Below are positions 54,613 to 63,378 of a stretch of 64,000 nt of DNA, piece by piece. The stretch is from Helicobacter sp. MIT 00-7814 (GTDB taxonomy: Bacteria > Campylobacterota > Campylobacteria > Campylobacterales > Helicobacteraceae): the NCBI RefSeq assembly GCF_003364115.1, contig NZ_NXLL01000004.1, positions 27,224-91,223 of the forward strand, written 5' to 3'. The notes under the pieces are model-generated. The model was not told the DNA's origin, did no database searches, and saw only the letters and a list, made by a program, of their open reading frames with translations. How positions within the stretch are numbered: the stretch's first letter is position 1; every line of letters begins with the position of its first letter. Position numbers and translations under genes: made by a program.

Positions 54613-54928
54613 CATAGAAGGCGTTGTTTTTGGTTTGCGTGGATTCTGCTAGCTCTGATTTTTTGCTTGTTGTGTCACAAGTATTTTTAGCAGAATCTAC
54701 ATTGCTAGAGCTAGATTCTTTGCAGGGGGACAAGGGGGCTTGAATTGCGCGCTCCCGCTCAAAGTCGTGCTTTTCGCTCCCCCTTGCAACCCCCAAACCC
54801 CCGACAACGCTTCTTAAGGTTGGCGCTTCGCGCGATTGATTTAAATTTGCGCTGTCGCGCATTTCGGTTTTGAGGTTAGATTCTAAAATTCCAAGCTCCC
54901 GCAAAGGTTGCGTGCAAGCTGAATTTAA
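54613..54928 (-). repeat. Repeat-derived insert in MBOAT loop (PR2-like)
   Basis: About 105 codons between MMPQFK and YESIAKGLFIF without MBOAT counterpart. Carries AGCGTTGTCGGGGGTTTGGG and paired G-rich/C-rich blocks; the same block is at the window end (63899-63996). It is read through in frame as SVVGGLGVARGSEKHD. Confidence 0.75.
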
Positions 54929-55313
54929 TCTTTTGAATTGTGGCATCATCTCTTTATGATGCACTATCGGTCCTGCAATCAACTGCGGAAAAAATGTCAC
55001 AAACAAACAATAATCTAAAAACTCCGACGCGCTCAAATGCGAGGAATACTGCTTAGGGGATTTGTAGCAATCCACAAGATAGGCAATCTGCTGGAATGTA
55101 AAAAATGAAATCGCCAAAGGTAGCACGATATGAGGCAGTGGCATGGTGAAATCTAGGTGCAAAAGCTGGCTAAAGAGATTAAAATTTTCCAATAAAAAAT
55201 CAGTGTATTTGAAAAATCCTAGCAAAGCGAGATTAAAGACAATGCCAAGGATTAGGAAAAACTTAGGAGAAAGAAAAGCTAGAGAATCTGTATTGTAAAG
55301 ATTCTTTTCATTG

Positions 55314-55323
55314 CCCCCCCCCC
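55314..55323. repeat. Poly-C10 (poly-G10 on coding strand), phase-variation tract
   Basis: Ten C residues; on the coding strand the tract follows ACTGA and precedes CAATGA. With ten, translation ends at the TGA; with nine or twelve it continues into the MBOAT body. Confidence 0.9.
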
Positions 55324-55706
55324 TCAGTGGCTAAAAAAGAAGCGCTTGCGTGGGGTGTGGATTTTTTAGCCTGCAAAAATAATTTAGAGAATCCCAAAGG
55401 TAGGGAATCTCTGCGCCACATTCCACCACGAGCGATTGTAAGAGAAATAAGGAAGTTTATAAGAATTGAGCCAAGCAAGATAGGCAGATATTCTACCTTC
55501 CAAAAGGCATAGAAAAACAGCGAAGCAAGCACTAAAAAGATTTTGCTAGAATCATAAGCGCCAAAATGACGCAGTGCATGATAGCCAACCCACACAATGG
55601 GCAAAAATACAAAAATAAATATATAAGAGGAAAAAATCATTTTTAGCCTTGTTTAGTGATGTTTGGTGTGATGGGGCAGGATTATAGCAAAATAAGGTGA
55701 AAATGC

Positions 55707-55712
55707 TATAAT
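55707..55712 (+). promoter_or_regulatory. Extended -10 for yhcH-like gene
   Basis: TGC then TATAAT, about 36 bases before the ATG, a strong Helicobacter-type promoter. Confidence 0.5.
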
Positions 55713-55747
55713 TTGCGCGCAGATTTTTAAGGCTTAAGGAGGCAGTT

Positions 55748-56350
55748 ATGGCGCTTATCGGGCATTTATCGCAGTTTGAAGGATTTTTTGCGCGCTACCC
55801 AGCGCTTGAGAATGCGTTTGCATATTTGCAAGAATGTATGAAACCAAGTCCTGTGCGCTCAAGGATTTTGGCACTTGGCACGCAAGATATTGAGGGCGCG
55901 CAAGGGGCGCAAGATTCCCGCCAAGATTCCCGTCAAAATTTCCGTATAGAAGTGCGCCATGATTTAGAAAATGGCATTAGTGCAATTGAGCAGACTTATG
56001 CGCTTAAAAGCCCGCAAGAAGCGTTTTTTGAGACGCATAGGAAGTATGTGGATTTGCAGTTTTGCGTAGATGGGGGCGAATATATGCTGATAGGGCATAG
56101 AGGGGATTTTGAGGTTTTGGAGCCCTATAATGAGGCAAAAGATTTGATTGTGTATAAAAATCCGCTGGCAGATTGCGCGCTTGAGCCTTATAGCGTGGAT
56201 TTTCCAATGCATAGAATCTCGCTTCACGCCGGAATTTTGGCTGTATTTTTCCCTGATGATGTGCATGCTGGGGGGCTAGATTCTGTGAATTCTAAATTAA
56301 TTAGCCCTAAAAAAAGCGTGCTTAAAGTACCGGTGGAATTGTTTAGTTAG
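55748..56350 (+). CDS. YhcH/YjgK/YiaL-family protein
   Basis: 200 residues of the DUF386 cupin-like family, including E. coli YhcH linked to sialic-acid use. Motifs: FFETHRKYVDLQFCVDGGEYM, the metal-ligand histidine region, and FPDDVHAGGLDS. An insert of about 20 residues near position 40 (QGAQDSRQDSRQNF) is encoded by a short tandem repeat (CAAGATTCCCG). TAAGGAGG precedes the ATG. No sugar operon is nearby, so the substrate is open; an anomerase or isomerase role is usual. Confidence 0.83.
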   Translation: MALIGHLSQFEGFFARYPALENAFAYLQECMKPSPVRSRILALGTQDIEGAQGAQDSRQDSRQNFRIEVRHDLENGISAIEQTYALKSPQEAFFETHRKYVDLQFCVDGGEYMLIGHRGDFEVLEPYNEAKDLIVYKNPLADCALEPYSVDFPMHRISLHAGILAVFFPDDVHAGGLDSVNSKLISPKKSVLKVPVELFS

Positions 56351-56374
56351 CGAAATATTAAGGCAGAGTTGCGA

Positions 56375-56484
56375 GATTCTCAAATTCTCAACAATGCAAG
56401 AAAGCCTTACAAGCAAATAGATAAAAAATGCCAAGTGTGTACAAGGCGGAGCTTGTGCGGACAATGTTCGCACAAGTGATACAA
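56375..56484 (+). repeat. PR1 palindromic repeat, unit E (degenerate)
   Basis: Between convergent genes. GATTCTCAAA at the start, GGCGGAGCTTGTGCGG with hairpin CTTGTGCG / CGCACAAG (56452-56476), and end GTGATACAA. The conserved frame reads NARKPYKQIDKKCQVCTRRS without a stop. Hairpin 2 differs in sequence from units A, B1 and D2 yet still pairs. Confidence 0.75.
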
Positions 56485-56503
56485 ATTAATGTAATTTTAG
56501 AAA

Positions 56504-56713
56504 TTATTCTACGCCCACCATTACAGAAGTCGCTTTCACAAGCGCATAGGCACTTTTGCCAACTTCTAAGCCTAGCTCGTTGATAGATTCCAAAGAAATT
56601 GTCGCAGTGATGACATTCCCACCGCCGATATCAAGCTTCACAAGCGCATTTACCGCACCTTTTTGAATCTCCACAACCTTGCCCTTAAGCTGATTTCTCG
56701 CGCTAATTTTCAT
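56504..56713 (-). CDS. Mop/TOBE-domain molybdate-binding protein
   Basis: 69 residues from the ATG at 56713 (AAGGAG upstream; 12 codons of frame extend further). A single Mop domain: SARNQLKGKVVEIQKGAVNA and VISLESINELGLEVGKSAYAL-type core. Such molbindins store or buffer molybdate or tungstate for molybdenum enzymes such as formate dehydrogenase, in line with yedEF and selB in the window. Confidence 0.9.
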   Translation of the reverse strand: MKISARNQLKGKVVEIQKGAVNALVKLDIGGGNVITATISLESINELGLEVGKSAYALVKATSVMVGVE

Positions 56714-56786
56714 TGCTCGCTCCTTAAAAGTTAAATTAAAACAAAACATTGTAACGCATAAAAGATAAGTTTAAGCCCAAGATTGC

Positions 56787-56792
56787 TAAAAT
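56787..56792 (+). promoter_or_regulatory. Extended -10 for yedE-yedF
   Basis: TGC then TAAAAT about 67 bases before the yedE ATG. Confidence 0.4.
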
Positions 56793-56858
56793 CCGCGCGC
56801 TTTTCCTAAATAGAGCCAAGGTTTGGCTAGATACAAGTTTAAATTAGGAGTTCTTGCT

Positions 56859-58076
56859 ATGGATTCTTTCTCTCATATTTTTTCTATTCGTAAGTATCTT
56901 GTGAATTTTTGGAATATCGGCGTGGCGATGATTGTACTAGGTGTGCTTTCAGCCGTGTATTTTGGAATCTTTGGTGGCGTGTGGGCTGTGACAGGCGAGA
57001 TGACGCGCTGGGGTGGCGAGTTTTTGGAGCTTTTTGGGGCGGATTTGAGCGGATTTTCTTATTATCAAAAGCAAAACCTTAGCGGCACGCCACTTACGCG
57101 CACTGATGGCATTATGCTTATTGGTATGTTTGTGGGCTGTCTTGTGGCGTCTTTGTGGGCGAATAAAGTGAAGTTCCGCCTGCCCGCTAGCAGAATCCGC
57201 GTTTTTCAAGCCATTGTCGGGGGCTTTTTAGCCGGCTTTGGCGCGCGCCTTGCGTTTGGTTGCAATTTGGCAAATTTCTTTACCGGGCTTCCTTATTTTT
57301 CCCTGCATACTTGGGTTTTTACGCTTTTTATGATTGTTGGAATCTATCTTGGCGTGAAAGTGTGCAATATGCCTTTTTTCAAGCCTCGCGCAAAGCTTGT
57401 TAGGACAAATGGCAAAGGTTGTGCTGTCCCGCTAGATAAAGCGCGCGCAAAGCGACATTTTGGCTATGGCATTGTTGTGTTTGCGCTTTTCATCGCGTGG
57501 GTGGCGTATCTCATCATCTCAAATCCCGCCATCAACCCAAAAGACAAGCAAAGCCTGCTAGCGCTTGCGCTTATTTTTGGCTTTGCCTTTGGATTTATCA
57601 TCGCAAAGGGGCAGGTGTGCTTTACTTCGTGCTTTAGGGATTTGTTTTTGTTTGGTAGAGATATCGCGGCAAAGGGCGCGATTATTGGTATGATTGCTGC
57701 GAGTATCATCGCTTTTGGTTTTGTGTTTCAAGGCGCTGGGACGAAGATTGTCGAAGTGAGCCTTGCCATTGCGCTTGGTGGATTCTTATTTGGCTTTGGG
57801 ATTGTGTTTGCTGGAGGTTGCGAGTGTGGGTGGATGTATCGCGCATGCGAAGGGCAGATGCACTTTGTCATCGCTGGGGTTGCAAACATCGTTGGCACGA
57901 TGGCGCTGGCATTAGGTTATGATTACCTGCCTAGCGCGCTTGTCTCAGGTGTGAAAATCAACCTCTTAGAAGTATTTGGCAAGCTAGGCGGACTTGGCGT
58001 AAATCTCTCTTTGCTCATTGGCACGCTGTGCTTGGTGCTAATTTATCGTTACTTTTTCTTTAAAAGGGGTGCTTAA
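56859..58076 (+). CDS. yedE: YedE-like selenium/sulfur transport membrane protein
   Basis: 405 residues from the ATG at 56859 (TTAGGAG upstream); the frame runs 12 codons further to a TTG. About ten membrane helices with conserved Cys motifs FGCNLANFFTG, GQVCFTSCFRDLFLFG and FAGGCECGWMYRACEG, typical of YeeE/YedE. In Campylobacter jejuni the related FdhT helps supply selenium for formate dehydrogenase. The next gene (yedF) starts at the stop codon, as in fdhT-fdhU. Confidence 0.88.
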   Translation: MDSFSHIFSIRKYLVNFWNIGVAMIVLGVLSAVYFGIFGGVWAVTGEMTRWGGEFLELFGADLSGFSYYQKQNLSGTPLTRTDGIMLIGMFVGCLVASLWANKVKFRLPASRIRVFQAIVGGFLAGFGARLAFGCNLANFFTGLPYFSLHTWVFTLFMIVGIYLGVKVCNMPFFKPRAKLVRTNGKGCAVPLDKARAKRHFGYGIVVFALFIAWVAYLIISNPAINPKDKQSLLALALIFGFAFGFIIAKGQVCFTSCFRDLFLFGRDIAAKGAIIGMIAASIIAFGFVFQGAGTKIVEVSLAIALGGFLFGFGIVFAGGCECGWMYRACEGQMHFVIAGVANIVGTMALALGYDYLPSALVSGVKINLLEVFGKLGGLGVNLSLLIGTLCLVLIYRYFFFKRGA

Positions 58077-58309
58077 TGGATACGCAAATCACTTATTCTA
58101 TCAATCTGCAGGGTGAAGCTTGCCCATACCCGGCTATCGCGACGCTTGATGTGCTGCCTGAGCTAAAAAGTGGCGAAGTGCTAGAGGTGCTATGCGACTG
58201 CCCACAAAGCATCAACTCTATCCCACATGATGCCAAAGCGCGTGGATTTGAAGTGCTTTTAATCGAGCAAGATGGTCCAACACTGCGATTTCTCATCAAA
58301 AAGCCTTAG
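58076..58309 (+). CDS. yedF: TusA/YedF-like sulfur or selenium carrier
   Basis: 77 residues with the TusA signature GEACPYPAIATLDVLPELKS; the Cys in CPYP is the likely persulfide or selenide carrier. A second Cys pair (CDCPQSINSI) is typical of this family. Starts on the last base of yedE (TAATG overlap). Resembles FdhU of Campylobacter, acting with FdhT upstream of SelB-dependent synthesis. Confidence 0.9.
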   Translation: MDTQITYSINLQGEACPYPAIATLDVLPELKSGEVLEVLCDCPQSINSIPHDAKARGFEVLLIEQDGPTLRFLIKKP

Positions 58310-58394
58310 ATTCTGCTAAAAAGCTTTGCAATGACGCGTATTTGCCTGTCATTGCGAACATAAGCAAAGATTTTATACTTACCGCTAAATATTC

Positions 58395-58468
58395 ATTAAA
58401 ATCTTAAGTTGACAAAAGGCTAAGTGCGGAGAGGGGTTGCAAGGGTTTAAGCCCTTGCAAGTGGTGAT
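58395..58468 (+). repeat. PR1-like partial unit F
   Basis: ATTAAAATCTTAAG, GTGCGGAG, hairpin TTGCAAGGG / CCCTTGCAA (58437-58460) and GTGGTGAT. It shows only the second half of the PR1 layout. Could also serve as a terminator between yedF and argG. The 172-base gap also holds GTCATTGCGA (58351-58360), a remnant of the PR3-type word. Confidence 0.45.
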
Positions 58469-58481
58469 GTTTAGAAGCAAC

Positions 58482-59693
58482 CTATTGCTTTTGTTTGCCA
58501 GCGATGATAAAGCGCAAAGCATTTAGCTTGATAAAGCCTTCGGCGTCTTTTTGATTATACACGCTATCTTCTTCAAAGGTGCTATATGCCGCGTTAAACA
58601 GCGAGTTTTTAGATTCCCTGCCTAGCACGCTTACATTGCCTTTGTAAAGCTCTAGACGCACGCTACCTTCCACGCGCGCTTGTGTCTTATCAATAAGCGC
58701 CTGCAGTGCCTCGCGCTCGGGGCTAAACCAAAATCCATTATAAATAAGCTCGGCATATTTTGGCATGATAGAATCCTTCAAATGCGCTGCCTCTCTATCA
58801 AGCGTCAAAGATTCTATCGCGCGATGAGCCTTGAGATATATCGTGCCGCCGGGCGTTTCATAGCAGCCGCGCGACTTCATACCTACAAAGCGATTTTCCA
58901 CCAAATCAAGTCGTCCGATGCCATTGCGCGCGCCGAGTTCATTTAGCTTTTCCCAAAATTTCGCTGGGCTTAGTTTTTCGCCATTTATCGCCACGCCATC
59001 GCCATTTTTAAACTCTATCGTAATAATCTCCGCTTTATCTGGCGCGTTTTTGGGGCTTACACTCCAGCGCCACATATCCTCATTTGGCGCGATTGCCGGA
59101 TCTTCTAGGATCTGCCCCTCATAGCTTATATGCAAAAGGTTTGCGTCCATTGAGTAGGGCGATTGGTTGGGCTTTTTATCAATCGGAATCCCCGCAGATT
59201 CTGCATAGGCGAGCAGTTTTTCGCGTGAGTTTAGATCCCATTCGCGCCATGGGGCGATGACTTTGATATTTGGGTTTAGCGCATACGCCCCTAGCTCAAA
59301 GCGCACCTGATCATTTCCCTTGCCTGTGGCACCATGCGCGATCGCATCAGCGCCCACACTTTTGGCGATTTCTACCAAACGCTTGGCAATTAATGGGCGC
59401 GCAATGCTCGTGCCTAGCAGATATTCACCCTCATAAATGGTGTTTGCGCGAAACATAGGAAACACAAAATCGCGCACAAACTCTTCCCTCAAATCCTCGA
59501 TAAAAATATTTTCCGCCTTGATTCCGAGCTTCAAAGCCTTTTGGCGTGCTGGCTCGACTTCCTCGCCTTGTCCGATATCCGCGGTGAAAGTCACCACCTC
59601 GCAACCATAAGCATCGCCAAGCCACTTCAAAATCACGCTCGTATCAAGCCCGCCACTATAGGCTAAAACCACCTTTTTTACTTGCTTTTTCAT
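58482..59693 (-). CDS. argG: Argininosuccinate synthase
   Basis: 403 residues; joins citrulline and aspartate with ATP in arginine synthesis. ATP-binding [18 protein letters not shown] at 8-25, and [19 protein letters not shown], plus [17 protein letters not shown] site read as [19 protein letters not shown]. Length normal. ATG with AAGGAGC upstream. Its presence indicates arginine prototrophy or use of citrulline. Confidence 0.97.
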   Translation of the reverse strand: MKKQVKKVVLAYSGGLDTSVILKWLGDAYGCEVVTFTADIGQGEEVEPARQKALKLGIKAENIFIEDLREEFVRDFVFPMFRANTIYEGEYLLGTSIARPLIAKRLVEIAKSVGADAIAHGATGKGNDQVRFELGAYALNPNIKVIAPWREWDLNSREKLLAYAESAGIPIDKKPNQSPYSMDANLLHISYEGQILEDPAIAPNEDMWRWSVSPKNAPDKAEIITIEFKNGDGVAINGEKLSPAKFWEKLNELGARNGIGRLDLVENRFVGMKSRGCYETPGGTIYLKAHRAIESLTLDREAAHLKDSIMPKYAELIYNGFWFSPEREALQALIDKTQARVEGSVRLELYKGNVSVLGRESKNSLFNAAYSTFEEDSVYNQKDAEGFIKLNALRFIIAGKQKQ

Positions 59694-59830
59694 ATTTGCT
59701 CCTTGCAGTGAGATTTGCTAAATTTGCAACAATTTCAACCGCGCATTATAAATAAATTTAAGGCAAAGTTTGTTGAATCCGCTCCAAAAATCCTGTGAGA
59801 ATCCCGCAAGAATCCTCTAAGAATCCCTTG

Positions 59831-60325
59831 CTACTTGCGCGCGCTTTCTTTGGCGAGTTTCTTTTTGCCACTAGCGCTATCTTGCAGGCTTTTATACGCG
59901 CGCTCTTGCTTGTAGTAGTTTTGCAATCTCTCATCATTTCCTAAAGTAAGCGCGTCTGGCTTTTGCGTCCTTAGGGCGTCTTCATAGGATTCTATCTTTT
60001 TTTGCACGACTTTGAGCGCCTTTTCATAGCTTTGCAAAGTAGCGATGATCTCTTGCTCTTGGGCTCTTATCATCTCAAGTCGTTGAGGAATGCTAGAATC
60101 TCCTAGCTTGCAAAGCTCGACAAACTCACTAATTTTAGCAATACTCATGCCCGTCTCGCGCATGCACTGCGCCAGCGCCACCCATTGCAAATCGCGCTCT
60201 GAAAAGTAGCGCACATTATTTTCATCGCGCTCGATATGCGAAAACAGCCCGCGCTTCGCCCAATATCTAATCGTATGCGCGCTCACACCGGTGCGATTTT
60301 CGACTTCTTTTATCGTGTATGCCAT
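59831..60325 (-). CDS. NmlR/AdhR-like MerR-family regulator
   Basis: 164 residues from the ATG at 60325 (CAAGGC upstream); the frame extends 25 codons into the AKR gene. Winged helix YTIKEVENRTGVSAHTIRYW at 3-22, then a long dimer helix. A Cys is at residue 54 (LAQCMRETG), the position used by NmlR/AdhR regulators to sense aldehydes and nitric oxide. Transcribed after the aldo/keto reductase and so probably its regulator. MerR proteins bind promoters with 19-base spacers, as found in this window's shared promoters. Confidence 0.87.
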   Translation of the reverse strand: MAYTIKEVENRTGVSAHTIRYWAKRGLFSHIERDENNVRYFSERDLQWVALAQCMRETGMSIAKISEFVELCKLGDSSIPQRLEMIRAQEQEIIATLQSYEKALKVVQKKIESYEDALRTQKPDALTLGNDERLQNYYKQERAYKSLQDSASGKKKLAKESARK

Positions 60326-60386
60326 GCTTTTGCCTTGGATTTTTTGGATTTTAAGGTTGGCGATTCGCGCAAAAATTTTATTAAAC

Positions 60387-61343
60387 TCACCACCAGCCAA
60401 CAGAGCTTTTGCCGGTGTCTAGTCTAGCGATTTGCGCGAGATCATCGCTATCAAGTTTGAAGTCAAAAATATTGAGATTCTCTTTCAAGCGCTCGATTTT
60501 AGAGGTTTTTGGGATTGCCACCACACCGCGTTGTGTGAGCCAGCGCAAAGCCACTTGCGCGACACTTTTATTATGCTTTTTGGCAATTTTCATCAAAGTC
60601 TCATTGGTGAAAAACCCCTTGCGTCCAGAATCAAAAGGACTCCACGACTGCAACGCACAGCCGCCATTTTCGCGCATAAGCTTTTGATACGCGCTGTGTT
60701 GCAAGAAAATATGCGTCTCCATTTGATTGACTGCAGGCGCAATCTTGCAGGTTTTGATAAAGTCCAAATACGCCTTTTCTCTAAAATTTGAGATTCCAAG
60801 CGCTTTGAGCTTACCTTGCGCGTAAAAATCCTCCATCGCCCGATACATCGCGTTTGTCGAGGAAAAATTCCTATGCAGCAAAAGCAAGTCAAAATACTCC
60901 AGCCCCATCTCCGCCAAAGTCCTATCAATATGGCGTTTTGTCTCATCATAACTCATATCATTTGAAATTTTTGTCATGATAAAAAGCTTTTCGCGCGCCA
61001 CGCCGCTCTCACGCAAGCCCTGCGCCACCTCGCGCTCGTTATTATACATTTGCGCGGTGTCAAAGAGGTGGTAACCAAGCTTTGCAGCTTCTTTGACTAT
61101 ACTAATGCCCTGCGCTCCGGTGAGCGCATAAGTCCCAAGTCCGATGAGTGGCATTTGCACGCCGTTATTTAGCGTAATAGATTCTTGATTTGCGCTAGAT
61201 TCTAAAGCGTTGTTAGAATCTACTTTGCCAGAATCTGCGCCCTCCGCGCCTAAACTCGATAATGCCCCGCCAAAACCTAGCACTGCGCAAGCTCCGACAC
61301 TTGTTTTGATAAAATTCCTACGATTGTTATTTGTTTTTTCCAT
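60387..61343 (-). CDS. Tat-exported aldo/keto reductase
   Basis: 318 residues from the ATG at 61343 (AAGGAG upstream). Tat signal NNRRNFIKTSVGACAVLGFG, then an AKR barrel with the Asp-Tyr-Lys-His tetrad: DTAQMYNNE, FIMTKIS and LLLLHRNF, and C-terminal AQVALRWLTQRGVVAIPKTS. Most AKRs are cytoplasmic; export by Tat is common in Campylobacterota. Reduces an aldehyde or ketone; NAD(P)H supply outside the cytoplasm is unexplained, so it may bind cofactor before export. The regulator gene follows. Confidence 0.88.
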   Translation of the reverse strand: MEKTNNNRRNFIKTSVGACAVLGFGGALSSLGAEGADSGKVDSNNALESSANQESITLNNGVQMPLIGLGTYALTGAQGISIVKEAAKLGYHLFDTAQMYNNEREVAQGLRESGVAREKLFIMTKISNDMSYDETKRHIDRTLAEMGLEYFDLLLLHRNFSSTNAMYRAMEDFYAQGKLKALGISNFREKAYLDFIKTCKIAPAVNQMETHIFLQHSAYQKLMRENGGCALQSWSPFDSGRKGFFTNETLMKIAKKHNKSVAQVALRWLTQRGVVAIPKTSKIERLKENLNIFDFKLDSDDLAQIARLDTGKSSVGWW

Positions 61344-61408
61344 TGTTAAACTCCTTAAAAATATGGATTTGCGAATTATACGAAACAATGCTTAATATGA
61401 ATCAAAAA

Positions 61409-61428
61409 ACTTGTATTTTTTCTCAAGT
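61409..61428. promoter_or_regulatory. Inverted repeat upstream of AKR gene
   Basis: ACTTG, ten bases, CAAGT. Lies about 65 bases before the AKR start. Could be an operator of the NmlR-like regulator, whose relatives bind AACTTG-type dyads, or chance. It does not share the GACACT motif of the three shared promoters. Confidence 0.3.
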
Positions 61429-61494
61429 AACTAGCACACTCATCACGCACATTTTTCTATACTTCCGCAAACTAAAACCAAAAAAGGACGCAAA

Positions 61495-61977
61495 ATGAGC
61501 GAAAAAATAGTAAAAGGATTTTTAGTATCCAAAACCGACACCAAGGGCAAAATCACCTATTGCAATGACGCGTTTGTGGAAATCTCTGGATTCTGCATGA
61601 GTGAGCTTGTGGGCAAGCCTCATTCTATCGTGCGCCACTCGGATATGCCACGCGCGGTGTTTGCGTATTTGTGGGAAAACATCGCAAAAGGGTGCGAAGT
61701 AAATGTCTATGTTAAGAATCTCGCCAAAAATGGTGATTTTTACTGGGTGTTTGCTAATGTCACGCCTTCATTTGATACTAGCGGGAAAATTATAGGTTAT
61801 TACTCGGTACGTAGAGAGCCAAATAGGCAGGGTGTGCAAAGAGTGAGCGAACTTTACACAAAAATGCTTCAAGCAGAATCTAGTGGCGGGATAAAGGCAG
61901 GCGCGCAAGTGTTTGGCGAATTTTTTAAGAATCTATGTTACGAAGACTTTGTCATGCATTTACAAGTGGGCGAATAA
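61495..61977 (+). CDS. PAS-domain energy sensor (CetB/Aer-N-like)
   Basis: 160 residues, one PAS domain (about 15-125) of Aer type: [39 protein letters not shown] and [13 protein letters not shown]. Aer PAS domains bind FAD and report redox state. No membrane segment. It is followed by an MCP-type gene after 28 bases. In Campylobacter CetB (PAS) and CetA (membrane signal domain) form a bipartite receptor; the gene order is reversed here, PAS first. Confidence 0.88.
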   Translation: MSEKIVKGFLVSKTDTKGKITYCNDAFVEISGFCMSELVGKPHSIVRHSDMPRAVFAYLWENIAKGCEVNVYVKNLAKNGDFYWVFANVTPSFDTSGKIIGYYSVRREPNRQGVQRVSELYTKMLQAESSGGIKAGAQVFGEFFKNLCYEDFVMHLQVGE

Positions 61978-62005
61978 AAAAGCAAGTAAGATAAGGAGTA
62001 AAAAA

Positions 62006-63328
62006 ATGATAGTAGCTGTAGTGATTTTAAGGGTTGTTTGTTTGGCGCTTTTGGCGGTAATGATAGAGCAAGGCTATAGGATAAAAATCGCGCGAAATCA
62101 TATGAAAAAGATTTTAGCAGTCGTCAATGAAATGAATGCTGGGAACTTTGAGCCAAGGATAACAGAGCGTTGCAATTTAGATGTTGGGAAAATTTCACGC
62201 GGGATAAATCAAATGCTAGATCAGCTAGAAACCTTTGTGCGTGAAACTAGGGCGGTGACTAGTAGTGCGAGTAGTGGCAGATTCCGCCCATTTCTCACTA
62301 GCGGAATGCTCCCAAATCTAGGCAATGTCGGCGCACAAATAAATAAAAGCGTGCATGCGATACATTCCGCACTTAGCTTAAGCAAACATCAAAATCTCAC
62401 CACCACGCTAAGTAAAATAAATGAAAATCTCAAGCAACAACGCTATATGCAAAAAAGCTTTGCCACCTCAAACACGCGCTTAGAAAATATGCTAAGCGTC
62501 GTAGAATCTACCGCGCACAAAAGCGAGGAAAACTACAGCAAAATAGCAAAAACGCTAGAAACGCTGAAACAAATATCCCAGCTTATCTCTACGAATTCTT
62601 CTTACGCTGATGCCATAGCCAAGCGCAGTGAAGAGATGCGCTCTATTGTTAGCGCGATAGATGATATCGCTGATCAGACAAATTTACTCGCGCTCAATGC
62701 CGCCATTGAAGCAGCGCGCGCAGGTGAGCATGGCAAAGGGTTTGCTGTGGTGGCAGATGAAGTGCGCAAATTAGCAGAAAAAACGCAAAGCGCCACAAAA
62801 GAAATCCAAACACAAATCAATGTGTTTCAGCAAGACACCAACTCCGTGTATGACAACTCGCAGTCGATGAATGCGCAAATGGAGGTGTTTAATCAAATGA
62901 TGGGCGACTTCAAAGAGGTATTGCAAGAGACAATGGAGGGCTCAAATATCATCAGCAAGGACGCAAAATCTGTGATTGCGGGATTACGAGGGAATCTACT
63001 AATGCTAGATTATTTGATTTTCAAAGCAAACGCCTATGACAGGGTGCTAAATGGTAACAATAGCGATGGAATCCAAGATGAACTTGCCGAGCTTTTTGAG
63101 CACTGGCTAGAAAATCGCGCTCAAAAATTCTACGCCAACCATGACGCGCTGGCAAACATCATAAAGGCGCATAAAATAATCATAGAATCCGCAAAAGATG
63201 GTGTGCAAAAAGCCCATGACAAAGCCGATGAAAGCGCGATAACGCAGGATTTCAAGGCAATGGAAACAGCCTCAAATGAGCTTTTTACAAACATAGAGCA
63301 TTTATCAAATTTATGGCGCGACAAATAG
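62006..63328 (+). CDS. Methyl-accepting chemotaxis protein, CetA-like
   Basis: 440 residues from the ATG at 62006 (AAGGAG upstream). One N-terminal membrane helix (about 1-18), a HAMP-like region ([19 protein letters not shown]), coiled coils and the signalling hairpin [21 protein letters not shown]. No periplasmic sensor domain, so it depends on the PAS partner. After the signalling domain there is a helical block (about 335-435, [15 protein letters not shown]) resembling a CZB zinc-binding domain in which the first His is Tyr and the Cys is missing. Ends with a short C-terminus and no CheR-binding pentapeptide. Confidence 0.87.
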   Translation: MIVAVVILRVVCLALLAVMIEQGYRIKIARNHMKKILAVVNEMNAGNFEPRITERCNLDVGKISRGINQMLDQLETFVRETRAVTSSASSGRFRPFLTSGMLPNLGNVGAQINKSVHAIHSALSLSKHQNLTTTLSKINENLKQQRYMQKSFATSNTRLENMLSVVESTAHKSEENYSKIAKTLETLKQISQLISTNSSYADAIAKRSEEMRSIVSAIDDIADQTNLLALNAAIEAARAGEHGKGFAVVADEVRKLAEKTQSATKEIQTQINVFQQDTNSVYDNSQSMNAQMEVFNQMMGDFKEVLQETMEGSNIISKDAKSVIAGLRGNLLMLDYLIFKANAYDRVLNGNNSDGIQDELAELFEHWLENRAQKFYANHDALANIIKAHKIIIESAKDGVQKAHDKADESAITQDFKAMETASNELFTNIEHLSNLWRDK

Positions 63329-63378
63329 CTAACAAGTAGAAAACTAGCAAATAGCTAGAATCTGGGGCAAATCGCGCC

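Larger units (their letters stand above)
53336..55640 (-). pseudogene. Phase-variable MBOAT O-acyltransferase, currently out of frame
   Basis: The start at 55640 opens MIFSSYIFIFVFLPIVWVGY (AlgI-like N-terminus) and reads to TGA at 55308-55310, just after a G10 tract. The other frame is open from the tract through GNEKNLYNTDSLAFL and on to 53336. Nine or twelve G residues would join them, giving about 768 residues with the MBOAT motifs ([54 protein letters not shown] with catalytic His). Usual length is near 500; three loops are enlarged by repeat-derived inserts. It would move acyl groups across the inner membrane for the SGNH partner. ON/OFF switching is the classic reading. Confidence 0.88.
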
